From positions 1-5,229 of the forward strand of contig DASZKX010000293.1 of NCBI GenBank assembly GCA_035552735.1: DNA of 5,229 nucleotides. Reading direction: 5' to 3'. Within the stretch, counting starts at the first letter, position 1; every line of letters begins with the position of its first letter. Below, one piece after another: positions 1 to 5,214 of this stretch. The notes beneath the pieces are model-generated. The model was given only the letters and a program-made list of their open reading frames with translations. It searched no databases and was not told the origin of the DNA. Both the position numbers and the translations under genes were made by a program. Source of the stretch: VAZQ01 sp035552735 (GTDB taxonomy: Bacteria > Pseudomonadota > Alphaproteobacteria > Rhizobiales > Xanthobacteraceae).

Positions 1-17
1 TTAATTTCAGGAGAACG

Positions 18-47
18 TTGACCCGGCGGGGCGCCTTGGTGTATGAG
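18..47 (+). promoter_or_regulatory. Probable sigma-70-type promoter of rplM-rpsI
   Basis: TTGACC at 18-23 matches five of six bases of the -35 consensus, and TATGAG at 42-47 matches four of six bases of the -10 consensus, with an 18-base spacer. Transcription would start near base 54, giving a leader of about 46 bases before ATG 100. The position ahead of a highly expressed ribosomal operon makes it credible. The in-frame ATG at 43 falls inside the -10 box, so it could not be translated from this transcript. Confidence 0.5.
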
Positions 48-54
48 CCGCGGG

Positions 55-73
55 CCGGGCGCAACCGCGCCGG
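55..73 (+). other. Hairpin in the rplM 5' leader
   Basis: GGCGC (58-62) pairs with GCGCC (67-71) around the loop AACC. CC (55-56) pairs with GG (72-73) beyond a one-base bulge. The stem starts at about the predicted transcription start and ends 26 bases before ATG 100. In E. coli, L13 is known to control its own operon through the mRNA leader, so a comparable role here is possible but only inferred. GC-rich DNA also produces such stems by chance. Confidence 0.3.
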
Positions 74-99
74 TTCGTATTTTGCCGGATGCACTCGCC

Positions 100-564
100 A
101 TGACCACATTTTCGGCCAAGCCCGCCGAGATCGAGAAGAAATGGGTGATGATCGACGCCAAGGGGCTGGTGGTCGGTCGGCTCGCCACCATCGTGGCTCG
201 ACGGTTGCGGGGCAAGCATTTGCCCATCTTCACCCCGCACGTGGATTGCGGCGACAATATCATCATCATCAATGCCGAAAAGGTCGTCTTCACCGGCAAG
301 AAGCGTGAGAAGAAGGTCTATTACCGGCACACCGGCCATATCGGCGGCATCAAGGAGCGCACCGCGAAGTCGATCTTCGAAGGCAAGTTTCCGCAGCGCA
401 TCCTGGAGAAGGCGGTCGAACGCATGTTGCCGCACGGACCGCTCGGCCGGCGCCAGCTCGGCAATCTGCGGGTCTATGCCGGTCCCGACCATCCCCACGC
501 GGCGCAAAACCCCGAACCGCTCGACATCGCCGCCCTGAGCCGTAAAAACACGAGAGGCGCGTGA
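100..564 (+). CDS. rplM: 50S ribosomal protein L13
   Basis: Structural protein of the large ribosomal subunit that binds 23S rRNA early in 50S assembly. The 154-residue product is recognisable throughout: an N-terminal KPAEIEKKWVMIDAKG segment (residues 7-22), the VGRLAT stretch (25-30), TPHVDCGDN (45-53), and the family signature region ERMLPHGPLGRRQLGNLRVYAG (107-128) followed by HPH and a C-terminal SRKN. Bacterial L13 is about 142 residues in E. coli, and alphaproteobacterial forms run to about 150. Start ATG 100 is chosen because the family begins at this MTTFSAKP-like sequence and because ATG 43 lies inside the promoter -10 box. No good Shine-Dalgarno is visible, only GGA at 87-89. The gene ends 2 bases before rpsI, the classic L13-S9 operon. 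Confidence 0.97.
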   Translation: MTTFSAKPAEIEKKWVMIDAKGLVVGRLATIVARRLRGKHLPIFTPHVDCGDNIIIINAEKVVFTGKKREKKVYYRHTGHIGGIKERTAKSIFEGKFPQRILEKAVERMLPHGPLGRRQLGNLRVYAGPDHPHAAQNPEPLDIAALSRKNTRGA

Positions 565-566
565 TC

Positions 567-1049
567 ATGGCCGAAACCATGCAGTCGCTGGATCAGCTTG
601 CCGCGCTCAAGCCCGTCGTTACGGCGCCCGAGACGCCCAAATACATCCAGAAGCTCGACAAGCAAGGCCGCTCCTATGCGACCGGCAAGCGCAAGAACGC
701 GGTCGCGCGGGTCTGGGTCAAGCCCGGCACCGGGAAGATCGAGGTCAATACGCGGCCGGTAGAGACGTATTTCGCGCGGCCGGTGCTGCGCATGCTGATC
801 CAGCAGCCGCTGGTGGCCAGCAATCGGCAGGACCAATTCGACGTGGTGTGTACGGTCTCGGGCGGTGGTTTGTCGGGCCAGGCCGGCGCCGTGCGCCACG
901 GTCTGTCCAAGGCCCTGATGGGCTACGAGCCCGATTTGCGCGGCGCGCTCAAGCACGGCGGCTTCCTGACGCGCGATTCGCGCGTGGTCGAGCGCAAGAA
1001 ATACGGCAAGGCCAAAGCACGCCGCTCGTTCCAGTTCTCCAAGCGCTGA
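567..1049 (+). CDS. rpsI: 30S ribosomal protein S9
   Basis: Small-subunit ribosomal protein whose C-terminal tail reaches the P-site tRNA in known ribosome structures. The 160-residue product has the short alphaproteobacterial N-terminal extension (MAETMQSLDQLAALKP). The core follows: YATGKRKNAVARVWVKPG (37-54), RPVLRMLIQQPLV (71-83), the S9 signature GGGLSGQAGAVRHGLSKAL (99-117), TRDSRVVERKKYGKAKARRSFQFSKR-type basic tail (from 135) ending in SKR. ATG 567 is preferred over an in-frame GTG at 561 because GAGAGG (552-557) sits 9 bases upstream and MAETMQ is the usual family start. Only 2 bases separate it from the rplM stop codon, so the two are co-transcribed and probably translationally coupled. 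Confidence 0.97.
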   Translation: MAETMQSLDQLAALKPVVTAPETPKYIQKLDKQGRSYATGKRKNAVARVWVKPGTGKIEVNTRPVETYFARPVLRMLIQQPLVASNRQDQFDVVCTVSGGGLSGQAGAVRHGLSKALMGYEPDLRGALKHGGFLTRDSRVVERKKYGKAKARRSFQFSKR

Positions 1050-1099
1050 TCGCGCCTTCGCTATCGGGGTCGCGGGTTGCGGCTGGGCGCCGCGCAGGT

Positions 1100-1128
1100 C
1101 TTTGCAAAGGCTGCGTTTTGCGCGCAGC
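1100..1128. promoter_or_regulatory. Palindrome plus hairpin between rpsI and the next gene
   Basis: CTTTGCAAAG (1100-1109) is a perfect 10-base palindrome. It is followed at once by a hairpin in which GCTGCG (1110-1115) pairs with CGCAGC (1123-1128) around a 7-base loop. The hairpin ends exactly where ATG 1129 begins. It could be a weak terminator for rpsI (there is no T-run after it), an operator for the downstream gene, or chance. No convincing promoter boxes were found in 1050-1128. Confidence 0.3.
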
Positions 1129-2151
1129 ATGCGCCCGTCATCCATTGAGCCCCCGCCCGTGTCCCGTCTTCCGCTGACCTTCGCCAGCTGCCGGTATGAC
1201 CGGATGGAGGCCATCCGGGACGGTGACGTCACGGTCGAAGGCGTCGACCTCAACTGCATCACGCTCAAGTCGGGCCGGGACGTCTTCGACCGCATGGTCG
1301 GGGGCAGGGAGTTCGACGTCGCCGAGCTTTCGGCCTCCGAATTTATCAGCCTCCACGGTGCCGGTGGTTGTCCGTTCGTGGCCATTCCGGTCTTTCCGTC
1401 GCGGGTGTTCCGGCACGGCTACATTTTCGTCAATACGCGCTCAGGCATTCGCTCGCCGAAAGACCTTGAAGGACGCCGCATCGGGCTGCCGCTTTATACC
1501 CAGACGGCCGCGATCTGGGCGCGTGGGCACCTGCAGCATCAGTTCGGGGTCGATCTGTCCGCCATTCGATGGATGCAGGGCGCGATCGAGAAGGCCGGCA
1601 CCCACGGCAAGCCGCACGCACCGCCGCTGCTGCGGCCGGTCGAGATCGACGAGAACGACAGCGCCGAGCCGCTGGGCGAGCTGTTGGCGCGTGGCGCGAT
1701 CGATGCGTTGATCGGCTCGCGCAAGCCCGACACGTTCGGGCACCATCCCGACGTGGCCCGCCTGTTCCCCGACTACCGGGCGCTAGAGCGAAAGCTCTAC
1801 GAGACCTCCAAGATCTTTCCGATCATGCATCTCATCGCCATTCGCCGCGAGCTCCACGAACGCCACCGCTGGATCGCCACGAGCTTCTACAAGGCCTGTA
1901 TCGAATCCAAACGCCGCGCGCTCGCGCGCATGCGCTATGCGGGCTCACTCGGTTACATGCTGCCGTGGCTCATGGCCGAGATCGAGGAGATCGACGAGGT
2001 GTTCGGCGGCGATGCGTGGCCGTACGGCATCGAAGCCAATCGCCCGACCTTGCAGGCGTTGGTCCAGTACATGTTCGAGCAGCATTTCATCGCCGAGCCG
2101 ATCCCGATCGAGAAACTGTTCATTCCGCTGCCCGGCGGGTCGGGAACATGA
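1129..2151 (+). CDS. 4,5-dihydroxyphthalate decarboxylase-like / substrate-binding-protein-like protein
   Basis: The 340-residue protein resembles the family annotated either as 4,5-dihydroxyphthalate decarboxylase or as ABC-transporter substrate-binding protein (NMT1/periplasmic-binding fold). Segments typical of the family, from memory: LPLTFASCRYDR (14-25), EFDVAELSASEF (61-72), CPFVAIPVFPSRVFRHG (81-97), SPKDLEGRRIGLPLY (109-123), RLFPDYRALE (211-220), KIFPIMHLIAIRR (228-240), YMLPWLMAEIEEIDEVFGGDAWPYGIEANRPTL (276-308). There is no signal peptide or lipobox, so it should stay in the cytoplasm, which favours an enzyme over a transport component. No permease or ATPase gene is adjacent. Neither possible start has a clear Shine-Dalgarno: ATG 1129 is used here, while GTG 1159 (330 residues) would place the start directly before the conserved LPLTFA segment and may be the real one. 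The actual substrate is unknown. Confidence 0.85.
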   Translation: MRPSSIEPPPVSRLPLTFASCRYDRMEAIRDGDVTVEGVDLNCITLKSGRDVFDRMVGGREFDVAELSASEFISLHGAGGCPFVAIPVFPSRVFRHGYIFVNTRSGIRSPKDLEGRRIGLPLYTQTAAIWARGHLQHQFGVDLSAIRWMQGAIEKAGTHGKPHAPPLLRPVEIDENDSAEPLGELLARGAIDALIGSRKPDTFGHHPDVARLFPDYRALERKLYETSKIFPIMHLIAIRRELHERHRWIATSFYKACIESKRRALARMRYAGSLGYMLPWLMAEIEEIDEVFGGDAWPYGIEANRPTLQALVQYMFEQHFIAEPIPIEKLFIPLPGGSGT

Positions 2152-2225
2152 ATGAGCCGTGCGCAATCCGTGCCGGCGCCGACTTTGCGGGTTCGCCACA
2201 GGATCGTGCGCAAATTTAACCTTCT

Positions 2226-2255
2226 TTCACCGAAAAGCCGCGGCATCGGCATAAC
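2226..2255 (+). promoter_or_regulatory. Weak candidate promoter of the diguanylate cyclase gene
   Basis: TTCACC (2226-2231) and CATAAC (2250-2255), 18 bases apart, each match four of six consensus bases. The region is visibly less GC-rich than its surroundings. TTTAACC just upstream (2216-2222) recalls a CtrA half-site (TTAACC), but no second half at the right distance was found. The 195 bases from 2152 to 2346 otherwise hold no gene that I support. Confidence 0.28.
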
Positions 2256-2263
2256 CCACCGCA

Positions 2264-2337
2264 AAGCCTGCAATCAGAGTTTCTACTTAGCGGCCGCAAC
2301 AAGTGGTAATCGGCTGCAGGTCAACAAGCCTGCAGGA
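2264..2337 (+). promoter_or_regulatory. Leader with repeated 9-mer and hairpin over the Shine-Dalgarno
   Basis: CTGCAGG (2314-2320) pairs perfectly with CCTGCAG (2329-2335) around an 8-base loop. The 3' arm includes the first two bases of the Shine-Dalgarno AGGA (2334-2337) of the cyclase gene. The 9-mer AAGCCTGCA occurs twice, at 2264-2272 and 2326-2334. The upstream copy can therefore pair with TGCAGG (2315-2320) in place of the downstream one and release the ribosome binding site. Whether such a switch operates is an inference. Confidence 0.35.
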
Positions 2338-2346
2338 AAACGAGCC

Positions 2347-3645
2347 ATGCTTGGGCCCGCGGCGACGGCGCCGATCTCCTTGGATGTGACCACCCTGTTC
2401 GTGGTGGCCACTTGCGTCACCGGTCTGCTCGGTGTGCTGCTGCTGTTCGCCTGGGCGAAGAATCGCATTCCGGCGCTGGCATGGTGGGGCGCCGCTTATC
2501 TGATCGGGGGTCTCTCGGTCGCCGCCTGGAACCTCGAGGATCTGGTTTCCCCGCCGATGCCGACCGGGATCGCCAACGCACTTTTGTTCATCGCCTGCGG
2601 CACGATGTGGAATGCGGCGCGCGTGTTTCACGGCCGGCCGGTCCTGGTGAGCGCGCTCATCGGAGGCGCCGCGACCTGGCTGCTCGCATGCAGCTTCACC
2701 GACTTCGCGCAGTGGCCGGCCGCGCGCATCGTTCTGAGCTCGGTCATTGTCGCGAGCTACACGTTCGCGACCGCGGCCGAGCTGTGGCGTGAACGCCGCA
2801 AGACCCTGCGCCGGCGCTGGCCGGCGCTTTTCGTTCCGATGCTGCACGGCGCGGTATTCCTGTTTCCGATTCCGCTCGCGAGCCTGCTGCCGGAGGACCG
2901 CGGCATCGTTACGCTATCGAGCGGCTGGGTCGCGCTGTTCGTGCTGGAGACGATGCTCTATGCGGTCGGTACCGCGTTCATCGTCCTGGTACTGGCGACC
3001 GAGCGCACCGTGCGCATTCACAAGGATGCGGCCATGACCGACGAATTGACCGGACTGCTCAACCGGCGTGGCGTCCTGCAAGCGGCGCCGGCGCTGATCG
3101 CGCAACAGGCCCAGAAGGGCGAGTCGATCAGCGCGCTCATGTTCGACCTCGATCATTTCAAATCGATCAACGACACGTTCGGCCACGCCATCGGGGACAA
3201 GGCGTTGCATCTGTTTGCGGTGACCGCCAGCGTCAGCATGCGCACGAGCGATATCGTGGGCCGGTTCGGCGGCGAGGAATTCGTGGCGCTGCTGCCCGGG
3301 ACCGTCGCCGACGCCAAGATCGTGGCCGAGCGGGTGCGCAACGCCTTTCAAGCCGCCGGCGTCGCCATCGCCGGCTGCGACCTCAACGCCACCGTCAGCG
3401 TCGGGGCCGCCAGCGGCCAGCCCGGAACCGACATCGTGGCGCTGCTCGCGGCCGCCGATGCCGCGCTCTATCGCGCCAAGGCGAATGGACGCAATCGGGT
3501 CGAGGCGAAACATGAAGGCGAGATGCCGATCCTGTTCGCCACCACGCCGCAACCCCTTCCGGTCAATCGCACCGGCCGGGATGCCCTTGTTCCGCCGCCG
3601 GAATCGGTCGAGACCCTGGCGGCCGCTCCCTCGCTTCTGCATTGA
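2347..3645 (+). CDS. Membrane-bound diguanylate cyclase (GGDEF protein)
   Basis: Predicted to make c-di-GMP from two GTP at the cytoplasmic face of the inner membrane. Of 432 residues, about 12-218 form six or seven hydrophobic helices (near 14-36, 42-61, 72-90, 98-116, 125-144, 157-180, 188-216), and about 225-386 form the GGDEF domain. Visible motifs are TDELTGLLNRRG (231-242), FDLDHFKSINDTFGHAIGD (266-284) with metal-binding Asp267, and the A-site GGEEF (308-312), an active variant. The inhibitory I-site RTSD (299-302) lies exactly five residues before GGEEF, so product feedback is expected. A Pro-rich tail (390-432) follows. No EAL domain is present. ATG 2347 is chosen for AGGA 9 bases upstream and because translation then begins just ahead of the first helix. 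The frame stays open back to ATG 2152, but that stretch reads as leader. The membrane part is not a named sensor domain that I recognise, so its signal is unknown. Confidence 0.93.
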   Translation: MLGPAATAPISLDVTTLFVVATCVTGLLGVLLLFAWAKNRIPALAWWGAAYLIGGLSVAAWNLEDLVSPPMPTGIANALLFIACGTMWNAARVFHGRPVLVSALIGGAATWLLACSFTDFAQWPAARIVLSSVIVASYTFATAAELWRERRKTLRRRWPALFVPMLHGAVFLFPIPLASLLPEDRGIVTLSSGWVALFVLETMLYAVGTAFIVLVLATERTVRIHKDAAMTDELTGLLNRRGVLQAAPALIAQQAQKGESISALMFDLDHFKSINDTFGHAIGDKALHLFAVTASVSMRTSDIVGRFGGEEFVALLPGTVADAKIVAERVRNAFQAAGVAIAGCDLNATVSVGAASGQPGTDIVALLAAADAALYRAKANGRNRVEAKHEGEMPILFATTPQPLPVNRTGRDALVPPPESVETLAAAPSLLH

Positions 3646-3706
3646 TGCCGAGCGCGCCGACGTTCGGGTCGAGAACACCGCAACCGCTCATTTACCGATG
3701 CGGCGG

Positions 3707-3712
3707 TAGACT
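3707..3712 (+). promoter_or_regulatory. Possible -10 box for a leaderless transcript
   Basis: TAGACT at 3707-3712 matches four of six bases of the -10 consensus and ends 6 bases before ATG 3719. Transcription would therefore begin at or next to the start codon, which agrees with the lack of a proper Shine-Dalgarno. No -35 match is seen about 17 bases upstream (CCGCTC region), so support is limited. Confidence 0.3.
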
Positions 3713-3718
3713 GGGACC

Positions 3719-3955
3719 ATGTGGCGTCCCCGGATCCCATCTCGGCTCAGCGCCGACATGCTTGCGCTGCAGAGCCGTGCCGAACGCGCCGGCTTGGCGC
3801 TCGCCTGCAGCTTCGGCTCGTCCGCCGAGTTCGAAGCCGCGGTGATCAGGTCGCGGATCGACGCCGGCGTCTATGGACCCAAAAGGCGACGCCGCGCCTT
3901 CGCCTGTACGGGCGCCGCGCTCGCCGCGCTGATTGCTCTCGCTTTGATGTTTTGA
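3719..3955 (+). CDS. Small hypothetical protein with C-terminal membrane segment
   Basis: A 78-residue product that I do not recognise. The N-terminal two thirds are soluble and probably helical (SADMLALQSRAERAGLAL, 11-28; SSAEFEAAVIRSRIDAG, 34-50). A basic cluster KRRRR (55-59) follows, then a single hydrophobic segment to the end (about 61-78, FACTGAALAALIALALMF). This is a tail-anchor-like layout, and the basic cluster suggests the N-terminal part is cytoplasmic. Third codon positions are G/C-rich in this frame, as in the neighbouring genes, which supports real coding. There is no clear Shine-Dalgarno. ATG 3758 would give a 65-residue version. The gene follows the diguanylate cyclase by 73 bases, but shared function is not implied. 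Confidence 0.55.
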   Translation: MWRPRIPSRLSADMLALQSRAERAGLALACSFGSSAEFEAAVIRSRIDAGVYGPKRRRRAFACTGAALAALIALALMF

Positions 3956-3962
3956 TCTGATC

Positions 3963-4002
3963 CCGCGAGCGGATCGCGGCGCGACTGCGCACGCGGCGCC
4001 GC
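3963..4002. other. Overlapping GC-rich hairpins, possible weak terminator
   Basis: CCGCGA (3963-3968) pairs with TCGCGG (3974-3979) around a 5-base loop. An alternative, GCGGCGC (3976-3982), pairs with GCGCCGC (3996-4002) around a 13-base loop, and TTGTTG comes directly after it. The two stems share bases and exclude each other. With no real T-run, a terminator role for the small upstream gene is tentative. Confidence 0.3.
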
Positions 4003-4031
4003 TTGTTGCCCCGCATCGCATTTGTTACGGT
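4003..4031 (+). promoter_or_regulatory. Candidate promoter of the GlcG/HbpS-VOC gene pair
   Basis: TTGTTG (4003-4008) and TACGGT (4026-4031) are 17 bases apart, the ideal spacing. Each keeps only the most conserved bases (TTG in the -35; T, A and final T in the -10). The transcript would start near 4038 and carry the strong Shine-Dalgarno GGGAGG at 4050-4054 and flanking bases ahead of ATG 4061. Confidence 0.4.
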
Positions 4032-4060
4032 CGCGGCGAAACAAAAAGCGGGAGGATGCG

Positions 4061-4603
4061 ATGAAATCCTTGCTGTCTTCATGGCGAGCGCTCGCGATCG
4101 CGAGCCTGTCGATGCTGCTGATGTGCACGGCCACGAGCTTTGCGCAGGCACCGAGCCCGCAGCCACTGACGCCGGCGCAGATTTCGCTTGCGGAGGCGCG
4201 CGTCATCATCGACGGCGCGATCGCATTTGCGACCGACGCCAACCTGCGCATGTCCGTCGTCGTGCTCGATCAGGCCACCAACGTGGTGTCGTCGGCCCGG
4301 ATGGATGGTGCCGGCGTTCAAAACGTCCACTTTGCCGAGGGCAAGGCCTATGCGTCGGCGATCTTCCGGCAGACCACGCAGGCTCTGGCCGACGTCGCCA
4401 AGACCCGTCCGGATCGGTATTTCGGCATCATGAACATGTATCCCGGCAAGGTCTATCTGGTCGGCGGCGGCGTGCCGCTGACGCTCGAGGGCCAATTCTT
4501 CGGGGCGGTCGGCGTCGCCGGCTTGCCCGAAGGCGTCGACGAGAAGGCCGGCCGCGCCGGCATCGCGGCTTGGACCAAATTTCGCGAGACCATGAAGAAG
4601 TAA
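4061..4603 (+). CDS. Secreted GlcG/HbpS-family (heme-binding-like) protein
   Basis: The 180-residue protein carries a signal peptide: basic start MKSLLSSWR, hydrophobic core about 10-22, and an Ala-x-Ala type site near SFAQA, so cleavage falls around residues 28-30. The mature part matches the GlcG/HbpS fold (formerly DUF336): ISLAEARVIIDGAIAFA (41-57), MSVVVLDQATNVVSSARMDGA (64-84), AEGKAYASAIFRQTT (92-106), GGGVPLTLEGQFFGAVGVAG (135-154), DEKAGRAGIAAW (160-171). Relatives include HbpS, an extracellular heme-binding protein of Streptomyces, and GlcG of the glycolate locus, whose role is unclear. It should act in the periplasm, and heme binding is not shown here. ATG 4061 has the Shine-Dalgarno GGGAGG about 6 bases upstream. 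It is probably co-transcribed with the VOC gene 53 bases downstream. Confidence 0.88.
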   Translation: MKSLLSSWRALAIASLSMLLMCTATSFAQAPSPQPLTPAQISLAEARVIIDGAIAFATDANLRMSVVVLDQATNVVSSARMDGAGVQNVHFAEGKAYASAIFRQTTQALADVAKTRPDRYFGIMNMYPGKVYLVGGGVPLTLEGQFFGAVGVAGLPEGVDEKAGRAGIAAWTKFRETMKK

Positions 4604-4656
4604 GCATCAACGCAACGCGCGGCTCGAGCGGCGGCGCGCGCAACAAGGAGACCTCA

Positions 4657-5106
4657 ATGGCCAAGCTTCGACACATCGCGCTCGCCGCCGAAGATCCGTA
4701 CGCCACGGCCGAGTTCTACAAGAAGGCCTTCGACTTCGTCGAGGTGCGGCGAACCGAGCCGCGGGGCGAAGGCAAGTCGTACGGCGTGTTCCTGAGCGAC
4801 GGCACCATCAGCCTCGCCATCCTGCACTTTGGGTGGGACCAGGGCCATGGCATCGAATTTCGCGGCATTCACCATTTCGGCGTGCTGGTGGACGACGTCG
4901 ACCCTTATGTTGAAAAACTGGAGAATCTGGGCGCCGAATGTTTCGCCAGGCGGCCGCCCGACGTGAAGACGTTCTACGAGACCAAGTTCCACGGACCCGA
5001 TCGGGTGGTCTTCGACATCACCGACCATGCCTGGAAAGGCGCCGCGCCGCTCGATGCCGACACCGCCGCGGCGGACGCGCGGCCGGTCGCGAAAGCGGTA
5101 CCGTAA
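4657..5106 (+). CDS. VOC family (glyoxalase-fold) protein
   Basis: The 149-residue protein has two beta-alpha-beta-beta-beta modules typical of the vicinal oxygen chelate superfamily (glyoxalase I, extradiol dioxygenases, fosfomycin-resistance proteins, epimerases). Module one opens with LRHIALAAEDPYATAEFYKKAFDF (4-27) and ends near LAILHFG (53-59). Module two opens with GIHHFGVLVDDVDPYVEKLENLGAE (70-94) and ends in FHGPDRVVFDITDH (111-124). Likely metal ligands are His6, His72 or His73 and Asp120, which takes the place of the more common Glu. This is inferred from alignment by eye. An Ala/Asp-rich tail follows (128-149). AAGGAG (4645-4650) lies 6 bases before ATG 4657, a strong ribosome binding site. 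There is no signal peptide, so it is cytoplasmic, unlike its operon partner. Substrate and reaction cannot be read from the sequence. Confidence 0.9.
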   Translation: MAKLRHIALAAEDPYATAEFYKKAFDFVEVRRTEPRGEGKSYGVFLSDGTISLAILHFGWDQGHGIEFRGIHHFGVLVDDVDPYVEKLENLGAECFARRPPDVKTFYETKFHGPDRVVFDITDHAWKGAAPLDADTAAADARPVAKAVP

Positions 5107-5156
5107 GTCATCACCGGATCTTAGCCGCTCCGGTTCGGCGGCCGCTCGAGGGGAAA

Positions 5157-5180
5157 AAAGGGCGCCCGCGGGCGCCCTTT
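5157..5180. terminator. Strong hairpin terminator, possibly bidirectional
   Basis: A perfect 24-base palindrome: AAAGGGCGCC (5157-5166) pairs with GGCGCCCTTT (5171-5180) around the loop CGCG. It lies 50 bases after the VOC stop codon and should end that operon. On the + strand only TTT follows the GC core, whereas on the - strand the run is TTTTTT (from AAAAAA at 5154-5159). It may therefore work even better on leftward transcripts. Confidence 0.75.
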
Positions 5181-5187
5181 GAAGGTC

Positions 5188-5203
5188 CATCGCGACTGCG
5201 ATG
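5188..5203 (+). other. Small hairpin after the terminator
   Basis: CATCGC (5188-5193) pairs perfectly with GCGATG (5198-5203) around the loop GACT. It lies 7 bases beyond the terminator and 2 bases before a Shine-Dalgarno-like sequence. It could be a leader element of a gene beyond the window, part of a double terminator, or chance. Confidence 0.3.
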
Positions 5204-5205
5204 TT

Positions 5206-5214
5206 GGGAGGAGA
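5206..5214 (+). promoter_or_regulatory. Shine-Dalgarno-like sequence at the right edge
   Basis: GGGAGGAGA at 5206-5214 is a near-perfect Shine-Dalgarno match. No ATG, GTG or TTG occurs between it and the window end at 5229, so any start would lie just outside, at the far limit of usable spacing. It may mark another rightward gene. Confidence 0.3.

Noticed and set aside
43..99. In-frame upstream ATG that would lengthen L13 by 19 residues
   Set aside because: It lies in the promoter -10 box, the extra residues do not resemble any L13, and the family starts at ATG 100.
474..1385. Long open frame on the - strand (about 303 codons) opposite rpsI
   Set aside because: It mirrors rpsI and the next gene in GC-rich DNA, has no recognisable domain, and spans the start region of another gene.
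2148..2219. Tiny ORF (23 codons) whose ATG overlaps the preceding stop as ATGA
   Set aside because: It has no recognisable product, and the only support is the overlap, which is weak for such a short frame.
2211..2230. CtrA-type binding site around TTTAACC
   Set aside because: Only one half-site is present, and no second TTAA at the expected 7-base distance was found.
2152..2346. 65-codon in-frame N-terminal extension of the diguanylate cyclase from ATG 2152
   Set aside because: ATG 2347 has AGGA at good spacing and starts just before the first membrane helix. The extension has mixed codon use and lower GC like a leader.
2914..3678. Long - strand open frame (about 254 codons) opposite the GGDEF domain
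   Set aside because: It is a shadow of a well-supported domain with intact motifs, and the product is rich in Arg/Gly/Asp as expected from antisense GC-rich DNA.
4003..4656. Long + strand frame running through the HbpS gene into the VOC gene, suggesting a fusion
   Set aside because: Before 4657 the translation is low-complexity and out of frame with the clear HbpS-family protein. The VOC gene has its own strong AAGGAG site.
4654..5190. - strand open frame (about 178 codons) opposite the VOC gene
   Set aside because: It is a shadow of the VOC gene, and its reading includes the terminator palindrome.
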